DNA of 64,000 nucleotides, from positions 157,784,329 to 157,848,328 of the forward strand of contig CM053143.1 in assembly GCA_028571685.1 (NCBI GenBank). Direction: 5' to 3'. The DNA comes from Heterohyrax brucei. Its lineage: Eukaryota; Chordata; Mammalia; Hyracoidea; Procaviidae. Position numbers and translations under genes: made by a program. This document shows, piece by piece, positions 55,000 to 64,000 of the stretch; position 1 is the first letter of the stretch; each line of letters starts with the position of its first letter. Below the pieces are notes generated by a model that ran no database searches, was not told the DNA's origin, and was given only the letters and a program-made list of their open reading frames with translations.

Positions 55000-57900
55000 A
55001 CAATATTTGTCCTTTTGTCACAGACTACTTTCATTCAACATAATGTCCTCCAGTTGAAACCAGGTTATGAGATGTTTCCTAAAGTCATCGTTGCTCTTTA
55101 TCATTGTATAGTGTTCCATTGAGTATATGTACCATAGTGTAGCTATCCATTCCCCTGTTGCTGGACATCTGAGCTGATTCCATCTTTTTGTTATTGTGGA
55201 CTGTGGTATGATAGACATTCATATGCATGTATCAGTTGATGTGAATTGCTTTCATTCTGTAGGACATATTCCCAGCAGTGGAATTACTGGGTCAAATTGT
55301 ATAGGAAGTACCTGATTGCTATCCAAAGAGGTTGCACCATTTTGCAATCCCACCAGCAGTGTAGGAGACTTCCACTTTCTCCACAGCCTCTCTCACATTT
55401 GTTGTTTTGCATTTTTTGGATCATGACCAACTTTGTTGGGGTGAGATGGTATCTCATGGTAGTTTTGATTTTAATTTCTGTAATAGCTAATGATAGTGTG
55501 CATGTCCTCAGGTATTTTTTGGCTGCCTGGATCTCTTTAGAGAAGTGTCTGTCCATCTCCTTTGCCCACCGCTTAGCTGGATGATTTGTCTTTTTCTTAT
55601 TGATATTTTGTAGTACCTTTTAGATTATGGAGATCAGGCTTTGGTCTGACATACAGTTGCTAAATATTTTTTGCCCATTCTGTAGGTGGCCTTTTTATTC
55701 TATTAATAAATTCTTTGGATAGCAAAAGTGTTTGATTCTTAATAGTTCCCATTTATCTATTTTCTCTTCTGTTGTTTGTGGTTTGTTTGACAGATTTTGA
55801 AGTCTGTCTATGTTGTGTATCAAAGATTCCATTGTTGTTCCTACTTTTTCTTTGATGAGCTTTATCGTTTTGTTAGAGTTAATATTTAGGTCTTTTATCC
55901 AGTTTGATGTGTTTTCTGTATAAGGTGTAAGATATGGGTCTTTTGTTCAGTTTATTGCAGATGGATATCCAATTTTGCCAGCACCATTTGTTGAAGAGAT
56001 TGCTTTTACCCAACTTTAGTGTTTTAGGGCCTTGGTTGAATATCAGCTGTTCATAGGAAAATAGCGTCATATCTGGGGTCTGAATTCTGTTCCATTGATC
56101 TAGCTGTCCCTTTTTGTACCAGTACCAGGCTGTTTTGACTACTGTGGCAGTGTAGTAGTTTCTAAAGCTAGGCACTGAGAGGCCTCCCAGTGTATTCTTC
56201 TTCAGTAGTACTTTACTTATCTGGGGCTTCTTACCTTTCCAAACAAAGTTGATAATTTGTTTCTCCATCTCAGTAAAAAAATGTCACTGGCATTTGTATT
56301 GGGATTGCGTTATATAAGTAGATTGTTTGGGGCAAAATAGACGTTTTCACAATGCTAAGACTATCAATCCATGAGCGGGGTAGGTTTCTCCATTTATTTT
56401 AAGTCTCTCTTAGTTTCTCATAGTAGGGACTTGTAGTTCTTTTTTTAAAGGTCTGTTATTTCTCTGGTTAGATTTATTCCTAGGTACTTTATCTTCTTAT
56501 GGGCTATAGTAAATGGTATTGATTTGGTTATTTCTTCCTTAATAATCCTGTTATTAGTATAAAGGAATCCTACTGATTTACTTCTATTTATCTTGTATCC
56601 TAAGACTTTGCTGAACTCTTCTATCAGTTTGAGTAGTTTCCTTGTGGATTCTTTAGGATTCTATGTGTATACAGTCATATCATCTGCAAATAGGGAGATT
56701 TTGACTTCTTCTTGGCTGATGCAGATGCCCTTTATTTCTTGGTTTTGTCTAATTGCTCTGGCTAGGGCTTCTAGTACAATGTTGAATAGGAGAGGTAAGA
56801 GTGGGCATCCTTGTCTAGTTCCTGTTCTCAAGGTAAACTGTTTCAGTCTCTCTCCATTCAGGATGACATAGGCAGTTGGCTTTGTATAAATGGCCTCTGT
56901 TACTTTGAGGAATTTGCCATCTATTACTCTTTTGCTGAGAGTTTTCAGCATGAATGGGTGCTGAACTTTAGCAAATTCCTTTTCTGCACTGGACAAAATC
57001 GGGTGATTCTTGTCTTATGTGTTATTTATGTGGTTGATCATATTCGTTGTTCTGATGTTCAACCAGCCTTGCATCCCTGGTATGAATCTAACTTCGTCAT
57101 GATGGTTTATTATTTTGATATGTTGTTGTATTCTATTGGCAAGAATTTTGTTGAAGATTTTGGTATCTAGATTCATGAGTGATATTGGTCTGTAGTTCTC
57201 CTTTTTGGTTGAGTCTTTCCCTGGCTTTTGTACTAGGGTTATGCTAGCTTCAAGAATTAATTTGGGAGTGTTCCATCTCTTTTTATACTGTGAAATAGTC
57301 TCTGTAGTACTGGAGATAACTCTTCTCTAAAAGCTTACTAGAATTCTGTGGTGAAGCTAGTTGGGCCTGGGCTTATTTTTGTTGGTAGTTTTTCGATGAC
57401 TTTTTCAATCTCTTCCTTTGTGATGGGTTTATTAAGTTGTTCTGCTTCACATTGTGATAATTTGGGTAGGTGATATAAATCAAAGAATTTGTCCATTTCC
57501 TCTAGGTTTTCAAATCTGTTAGAGTACAGCCTTTCACAGTATTCTGTTACGACATTTTTTGATTTCTGTTGGATCTGTTATGACAACTCCTCTCTCATTT
57601 CTTATTTCAGTTATTTGTTTCCTTTCCTGTTTTCTGTAGTAAGTTTAGCCAGTGGTTTGTCAATTTTGTTGATCTTTTCAAAAAACCAGCTTTGGGTCTT
57701 TTCAATTTTTCTTCTATTCTCTAATTCATTTAGTTTGTCTAATTTTATCAACTGATTTCTTTTGGTTATTGAGGCGTCTCTCTGTTGTTCTCTATCTACT
57801 TGTTCAAGCTGTAGAGTTAGTTCATTCATTTGGCTTTTTTCTTCCTTCCAGATGTGTGAATTTAAGTAGATAAAGTGACCTCTGAGCACTGTTTTGGCTG

Positions 57901-58615
57901 TATCCCATAAGTCTGGTAGGAAGTGTTTTCGTTCTCACTGGAATTTATAAATTTCTTTATTTTATCCTTGATTTCTTCCAGAACCCATGGGGTTTTGAGC
58001 AAGATGTTGTTCAGTGTCCAAGAGTTCCACTTTTTATCTATTTTTTTGTGCTATTGATTTTGACCCTTATAGTTTTATGATCTGAGAAGATGCTTTGCAT
58101 TAAATCAGTCATGTGGATTTTGTTGAGGATTGATTTATGCCCTAACACATGGTCTATTCTGGAGAGTGTTCTATGTGCACTGGAAAAGAAGGTGTAGTTG
58201 TCTGCTGATGAATAGAAAGTTCTGTATATGTCGATGAGGTCTAGCTGGTTCATTGTGGCAATAAAGTCTTCTGTGTCTTTACTGAACTTTTTTGTAGACT
58301 ATCTGTCAAATATTGAGAGCAGAGTGTTGCAGTCTCCCACTATTATTGTAGAGTGATCTGTCTGATTTTTGAGTACAGTCAGTGTTTCTTTGATGTATTG
58401 AAGTGCTCTAAGCGCCATGAGTAGGATCCGACTTGATGGCACTTGGCTTGGCGAACATTGGTTCACAAATATTTAATGTTGTTAAGTTCTGCTTGTATAC
58501 TGAACCTTTCAGCAATAAATAGTGTCCATCCTTGTCCATGATGGTGGATTTTACATTAAAATCTATTTTATCTGAGATTACAGTGGTCACACCTGCTCTT
58601 CTTTGTATATTGTTA
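55000..58615 (-). pseudogene. L1 ORF2 remnant (endonuclease, RT, Cys-rich)
   Basis: Endonuclease fragment near 58615-58480 (VTTVISDKIDFNVKSTIMDK, HYLLLKGSVYKQNLTTLNI) and DIYRTFYSSADNYTFFSSAH, then HRTLSRIDHVLG near 58200-58140. RT at 56996-56661 with [20 protein letters not shown] and FADD at 56679-56690. C-terminal Cys-rich KCERGCGESGSLLHCWWDCK near 55400-55350. In an intact L1 this protein nicks and copies. Stops and frameshifts separate the pieces. An ultra-short SINE tail interrupts it at 58411. Confidence 0.85.
58411..58454 (+). repeat. ultra-short SINE/RTE-tail insertion in L1 ORF2
   Basis: gcgccatgagtaggatccg, cttgatggcacttggcttgg, about 44 bases, absent from the equivalent part of other L1 ORF2 sequences. 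The direct repeat is unclear. Confidence 0.65.
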
Positions 58616-58648
58616 GCTTGACAGTTCCTGCACTGTCTTCCTGGAATG

Positions 58649-59330
58649 CACTGCCTCCCAGCCCAGGAATTAGGTTCTGCTGAGGCCTTTGTTGGGTATC
58701 TCTGCCTCCCAGTTGAACAAGATGGTGTCTTGCACAAGCTTGCCATCTGCCTGGGTACAGGCTACTTTATGGCATAGGTGGGAAGAGAGCCCAAAGGTGC
58801 TGAGTTGCACAGAGTCACAGCCTCTGTTGCCGGGCTACAGCCATAGGTGACACTGTGTAAAATAATGCTTTTCTGCCACAAAAGCACTTTCCTCTGGGCA
58901 GGCGCTGCCTCCCAGCCTAGGAATTAAGTCTAGCTTGGGCCTCCATAGGGGTGTCTCTGCTTCCCAGTGGATCAAGATGGAGTCCTGTACAAACTCTCTG
59001 CTGCCTCAGTACAAGCTACTGTATGGTGGAGGCAGAAAGGGATGCCATAGGTGTCAAGATATACAGAGTCCACAGCCTCTGTTGCTGGGCCCCAGCTGTA
59101 GGTGACACTGTGTAAAACACTGCTTTTCTGCTGGGAAAGCACTCTCCTCCAGGCAGGCACTGCCTTCCAGCCTAGAAACTAAGTCCAGCAGGGGCATCCG
59201 TATGGATGTCTCCACCTCCCAGGGGATCAAAATAGCATCCTGCGCAAGCTCTCCACCTGCCTCACTGCCAGCTACTCTATGGTGGAGGTGGAAAGAGAGG
59301 CCAAAGGTGTTGACATGTACAGAGTCTAAA
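58649..59330 (-). repeat. tandem L1 5'UTR monomers, period 254-255 bp
   Basis: Repeats start at 58649 (cactgcctcccagcccagg), 58903 (cgctgcctcccagcctagg) and 59158 (cactgccttccagcctag). The first two are whole; the third is partial (about 170 bases). Each includes the block ctctgttgc...ggtgacactgtgtaaaa where complete. Monomers of this kind act as promoters in mouse L1; function here is inferred. Confidence 0.85.
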
Positions 59331-59683
59331 GCCAGGTTTTCAAAATATGGCAATTTTGCCTGCCAATCCCACTATTAGTGCCTCTGAGACTAGCTGCTAG
59401 TCAAGCCCCAGCTCTGCCCACTGGCTAAGACAGAGGAAAAATAGTTAAAATGGTGAGTTACCTTCAGTCCATGCAAACCAGTGTTCATCATAATTGGGGT
59501 CAGCAAAAAATGAGGGTTTTTCATTTAGTGGTAGAAAGTCCAAATTAACAGCCCTATGCTGCTTCCTTGGGCTCATTGGTGTCCAGAAGGCTCCATTTAA
59601 TTATCAGTTCAGATCTTGGTTTCCAGAGGTATTTAAGGAGACGTGTGTTTAGTCTGCCATCTTCACTCTGCCTCTGACACTGA

Positions 59684-59800
59684 ATTTTCTATACCTCGAT
59701 TCCTGCCTTTGTAAAAGTACATAATCATGACTCCTATCTATGATATTCTTCTGAAGAAAGGAGATAATTTAGCACATTACCAGTGCAGTCAGGACACATA
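59684..59800 (+). repeat. possible MIR fragment
   Basis: tgcctttgtaaaagtacata, atgactcctatctatgatat, gagataatttagcacattac. The spacing of these blocks is like MIR. Weak. Confidence 0.42.
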
Positions 59801-60570
59801 TTGTCCATATGATCTCACCAATGGTTATTATTGAAATCTTTTGTTTATTTATTTTAACTATTCAGTTTTCTTCACTTTTGTTTCATTACTTTCCTAATCA
59901 ATGTTTTTAAATTTGCCACCTCTGACTAATCTAGTCCTAAGGAGCCCACCTAGTACAAGCCTAAATACGACCAATGAGGAAAAAACATTCTTGAAAATTA
60001 TCACTGTAGGAAACTTGGAACAACATTTGTATTGGAATACAACATTGCCAGAGGTAACCTTTAGTTCTCTTTAATACATTGCTTATAAAGTATGTATTTC
60101 AGTCAGGATATAAGATGTTGTGATAAATAATTCAAATTAATAATCCACTGTACTTCCTTTACTATATAAAAAGTTAGTTGATAAAATATGTAGAATGATT
60201 ATTTACCTTTTAGACAGCATAAGACTACTGAGCCAGTTATACAATGATGTTTATTTTCAGCCAAATGACATTGTATGTCTCTGCCTACAGCAAAGACACA
60301 GAAGAGGTCATTGTTTCTTAAGCTTATCATCTTTGGAATGAATTTAGTTTTCAGATGAGGCAAAAAAAATTCTCATGAAATGTATGTTTTATGAGAGATA
60401 TTTTTCTTCTACTTGGTCAGTTACATGAGGGTGTGCTAGACATCTGAAATCCAGACATCATAAACTGATTGGCCTACTATTTTATACATGGCAAAGTAGA
60501 AAATTAGAAAATTGCTCAAAAGTCAGCTGCTGATTTATTTTATAGCCTCATTTTCTCATAAAAAGGCATC
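59801..60570. other. unresolved DNA
   Basis: No recognisable repeat or gene signal. Confidence 0.5.
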
Positions 60571-60580
60571 TATATTCTTT

Positions 60581-60748
60581 GTGGAAACCCTGGTATCATG
60601 GTGGTTAAAATATTACATCTGTTAACCAAAAAGTCAGCAGTCTAGATCACCGAGGCACTTCTTAGAACTGTATGGGGTAGTTCTACTCTGTCATCTAGGG
60701 TTGCTATGAGTCAGAATGAACTCAGCAGTAGTGGGTTGTATTTAGTTG
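60581..60748 (+). repeat. AfroSINE, plus strand, with 10-bp TSD
   Basis: gtggaaaccctggtatcatg, gttaaccaaaaagtcagcag, ttagaactgtatggggtag, tail gaatgaactcagcagtagtg. Flanked by tatattcttt at 60571-60580 and 60749-60758. Confidence 0.93.
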
Positions 60749-60758
60749 TATATTCTTT

Positions 60759-61660
60759 ATGTGCCAACTGCCTAGCAACAAGCATTTGCTAAGATTTTTC
60801 TCAAATAATATGCATAAATGCAATCAGTTTCTTATTTTTTTTTTCCTTTAATACAAACTGTTTTATAATCATGATATTATAAGTATTAGATAAAAAGAAA
60901 ACCAGTTAGATACTACTTGGGAAGAACAGCATACATATAAACAATAATCAAATAAACCAGTTAAACAATATCTCAAGGCATGTATATTTTTACAGGTTTC
61001 TGTGAAAGGAGTTTGAGATCTAGAAACTATGGCTATGAAGACCATCTTAAATTTTAAAAATATGAATCGGGTCTATTTATATATAGTAGAATAATCTTTA
61101 AAATTACTTACATGGCACACAGATGCACACAAATGCACACACACACACATGCACACAAAGCCAATAAACTTTCGATTCTAAACTTAGGAAGGAAACATAC
61201 AGGCACATATTTTTTTTCCTATTGGTTAAAAAATGTCAGAGAAACACATTTTCAGCAAGCATAGAAATATTTTTTTTAAAAATTCTGTAAACAAAGATCA
61301 AAAAATATCCTGCAATAAGACTTCTAAAAGAAAACATCTTCCCTGTGAAAATCTGGTGCCATTTATTACTTGAATTCTCTAATTAATACATTCTCAGATG
61401 TTCAAAGGAATGGACTAGTAGGCTGAGGAATTTCATTCAACCATCAGCATTTCGAGTTCTGTAACTTACAGTCATGCTGCTTAATGCGTGGCTGGTTCAC
61501 ATGTTAGCCAAGTCACCACTACCTGGTATCTTGTGAAAAAATGCAGTCTCTCAGAACCAATCCAAGATTTACTGAATCAGAATCAGCATTTTGATAAGAT
61601 AACATGGATATTGACTGCACATTAATGTTCCATATGCTTACTTTACTTACTCCCTTCATA
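60759..61660. other. unresolved AT-rich DNA
   Basis: Contains a (ca)n-like run at about 61120-61160 and nothing else that can be recognised. Confidence 0.5.
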
Positions 61661-61815
61661 TTGGAACACCTAGTGGAATAGTAGTTAAATGATATGGCTG
61701 CTAACAAGAAGGTTAGCAGTTCAAATCCACCAGGTGATCCTTGGAAACTCTATGGGGCATCTCTATCTATAGGATTTCTATAAGTTGGAATCAACTCAGT
61801 GGTAGTGAGATTTTG
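61661..61815 (+). repeat. AfroSINE, plus strand
   Basis: ttggaacacctagtggaata, ggctgctaacaagaaggtta, ccttggaaactctatgggg, tail aatcaactcagtggtagtg. Confidence 0.87.
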
Positions 61816-61879
61816 TATTTTTTATATTGCTGGTCTCTGATTTATTTTATACCTATCCTGTCTCTTTTACCTAATCAAA

Positions 61880-62066
61880 TTTTCCTTCTTCTTTTCTTCC
61901 TTCCTTCCTCCCTTCTTTCCTTTTTTTAAAAAAACTAAAACCAGAGAAGGAAAGAGGGAGGGAGAGAGAGAAAGAAAGAAAGAAGAAAATAATGGAGAAA
62001 GGGAGGTAGGGATGGAAAGAGAAGGAAAGAGGAAAGAAAAATAGAAGGGAAGAAGGAAGAAAGGGA
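61880..62066. repeat. polypyrimidine then polypurine tract
   Basis: 61880-61927 is nearly all C/T (ttccttccttcctcccttct), then 61944-62066 is nearly all A/G (gaaagagggagggagagaga). The two could pair as an imperfect hairpin. Confidence 0.9.
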
Positions 62067-63399
62067 CCATGGTGATAAAACTAACTTATTTCATATAAAT
62101 CAGATTGGAAAAGGAGAGTTTCTTAAAACATGTTTGGATGTCACCAGTAAAATCACCTGTAGGTTGTCTTATGAACAATAATCATCTACACATTCATGTA
62201 GAGATTTATAATATTAAATGTAATTCCACTTCTCAAAATACAGATATTGTTTTAAAAGGTGACACAGTAATAATAGTCTCCTGTAGATGTTTAAAATACT
62301 TATCAGAAAGTGATTCAATTTGTATATTAATAAGGCAAGATAAATCATTATAAACTGATAATTTATGAAAAGGACAGAATGTAAGAGTCTTTGTATCTAT
62401 GTGCAATAATGGACCACATTATTAAAAAAAAAAAAAAAACGCTAAACAATTTAGGCTTTGACCTTGATTTCTGATATATTCCTGAGTAATTAATGTACTT
62501 CTGTTTTCTAAAATCTCTATACCACACCTAATGATTTGTGCTAGTCAGTGGAAGCTGCCATATCAGAAAGATGAACTGGCAGCCCCCTATCAACTAACCA
62601 ACAGGAGACAAGATTAACCTATCATGCATATGCAATGAGGACTCAGTTGCACCGAGTAATAAAGGCAGAGAAGCTTCCTGACTGGCAGAGAGGATGACAT
62701 ATTCTCTTTGAGATATATTGAAGCTCCATGTTAGGAGCTTTCTCAGATCTTGTCCACATTTCTCTTCCTTATGATGATGCTGACTTGTTTTTTTTTTTTT
62801 TTGCTATACTAAATCTGTAATTATCAGTATAGTTATTTCTGTAAATCCTGTGAGTCATTCCAGAAATTATTGAATCCAAAGCAGGAGGGAGAGCCAACAG
62901 GATAAAGTGAGGGGAGCCCATGAACAACCTTCAAGTTTGTATCTAGTAGCTTAAAACAGTAGTGAGAAAACCCCAAATTCTCAGTGGGAAGCATGTTGTG
63001 TGGACTTTGGACAGTTGAAAGGCCATGTCGTTTGAACTTATGAGGTCTGACCTATTGGAGGCTAAGTTCAAAGACAGAGTACTGAGTGGTGACTGGTATC
63101 AAAGATAATTGAGAAAGAGCAAAGCGGGAAATTGATTAAACGTTTTAGTTTGAGAAGTGAGTTTATGTTGATTTTTACCAACAAAATTGAATGTATTACA
63201 TAATTCTACTTATATTTGTACACAATGTAAAAAAAAATCTGGGAATAAACAATAGGGAACTTGGTGTCAGAATTTGGAGACTTCCATATTAACTGGTCTA
63301 TTTAGCATTCATGGAACTCTTAGAAAGTTATTTTAACTCACTGAAACACTTGTCTCTTTTCTCAAGTGTTCCATGTACTGATCTATTTCCTTCATTAAA
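62067..63399. other. unresolved DNA
   Basis: Holds poly(A) near 62423-62439 and poly(T) near 62788-62801. The block at 62520-62960 is slightly richer in G/C and might be an LTR fragment, but nothing supports a firm call. Confidence 0.4.
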
Positions 63400-63404
63400 A
63401 ACAT

Positions 63405-64000
63405 GAAATCATCCTACAGAAGCAAGGGCATTCACACCAACTGATACATACACATGAATGTGTATTGCAACACAGTCCACAATAGCAAAAAGATGGAATC
63501 AACCCAGATGCCAACAACAGAGGAGTGGATAAACTATCGTATGTATACTCAATGGAATACTATGCAGTGGTAAAGAACAATGATGATGTTAGGAAGTATC
63601 TCATAACTTGGTTTCAAATGGAAGACTTTATGCTGAGTGAAATTAGTCAGTGGTGCAAGGACAAATGTTGTATGAGACTCGTACGATAAGGACTTAAAAA
63701 CAGATTCACGTACAGAAGAAAAGACTCTTTGATGGCTGCAAGGGAGGGGAGGGAGAGAGGGAAAGGGCTGGTTATAGATTAGAAAGTTGATAGAAATTTG
63801 GTTGGGTAAGATCAGTGACAGCACACATTAGAAAGAAGATCAATATTAAGTGGACTTCAACCTAGCATGAATACTCTTCCAATCTTAACCCAATATTTCA
63901 AGGACTGAGTAGTAAGGATGGGGGTCTGGGGACCATGCTCTCAGGGAACATCGAAGCTGCTTGGCATAACTAGGCTATTGCCAAGGAGTCTTCTCCATCC
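63405..64000 (+). mobile_element. L1 ORF2 end and 3'UTR, 5'-truncated, runs off window
   Basis: atcctacagaagcaagggca, tgatacatacacatgaatgt, agatggaatcaacccagatg, actcaatggaatactatgca, then 3'UTR gattagaaagttgatag and cttaacccaatatttcaagg. Parallel to 25240-25800. The end of the element lies beyond 64000. Confidence 0.88.

Larger units (their letters stand above)
54000..59675 (-). mobile_element. near full-length L1, ORF1 missing, with TSD
   Basis: The 3' end is at 54000 (A-rich tail complement), 3'UTR to about 54860, ORF2 from about 55000 up to 58610, then 5'UTR to 59675, where the L1 start complement ctgccatcttcactctgcct lies. Flanked by gacattgaatttt (53987-53999) and gacactgaatttt (59676-59688), one mismatch. 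5'UTR joins ORF2 directly near 58635, so ORF1 and the ORF2 start are absent. The 5'UTR has tandem monomers. Length is about 5.7 kb. Confidence 0.9.

Noticed and set aside
61867..62070. A Ser/Phe/Leu-rich minus-strand frame
   Set aside because: Translation of the purine tract; no coding signal.

Overview
This is nuclear DNA from a placental mammal of the afrotherian (paenungulate) lineage, most likely an elephant. The evidence is its repeats: about 30 tRNA-derived SINEs of the AfroSINE type (head 'accctggtggtgtagtgg', body with 'ctaaccaaaaggtc', 3' end with 'gagttggaat.gactcgatggc'), an RTE/BovB-like LINE whose 3' tail resembles the SINE tail, and L1 elements of a type unlike primate or rodent L1. 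Names and lineage come from family knowledge; no database was searched. No host protein-coding exon, rRNA, functional tRNA gene or CRISPR array could be supported. All recognisable coding sequence is L1 or RTE ORF debris with frameshifts and stops. LAYOUT. 1-1303 unresolved. 1.3-5.4 kb: an old minus-strand L1 broken up by a minus-strand RTE and several SINEs. 5.4-5.9 kb: a possible LTR. 6.08-7.53 kb: an L1 with its 5' end but no 3' end. 7.5-12.9 kb: mostly unresolved, with an L2 scrap, a SINE inside a SINE, and an old minus-strand L1 5' part (10.7-11.96 kb). 12.9-26.8 kb: a Russian doll, where an old L1 is split by an RTE, the RTE is split by a 9-kb L1, and that L1 is split by a second 5'-complete L1. 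The 9-kb L1 also holds a 236-bp inverted copy of its own 5'UTR, flanked by a 20-bp direct repeat. 27-38 kb: scattered SINEs, RTE ends, a tRNA-Gly-headed RTE-derived SINE and a twin-primed L1. 38.3-39.4 kb: another 5'-complete, 3'-truncated L1. 40-46.5 kb: L1 3' end, microsatellites and a dense cluster of same-strand SINEs, with a candidate LTR. 46.5-49.8 kb: a repeat-poor island that might be constrained noncoding DNA. 49.8-51 kb: RTE. 54.0-59.68 kb: a minus-strand L1 with target-site duplication, tandem 5'UTR monomers, and ORF1 missing. 59.7-63.4 kb: mostly unresolved, with two SINEs and a polypyrimidine/polypurine tract. 63.4-64 kb: an L1 3' end running off the window. HOW IT WORKS TOGETHER. 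L1 supplies its own retrotransposition. The RTE appears to be the partner LINE of the AfroSINEs, because the RTE 3' end at 50.9 kb and the SINE 3' end share a recognisable motif. Several structures point to unusual retrotransposition or repair: foldback insertion, ultra-short 3'-tail insertions of 24-44 bp with duplications, SINEs inserted at one fixed SINE position, and tRNA heads fused to RTE 5' sequence.
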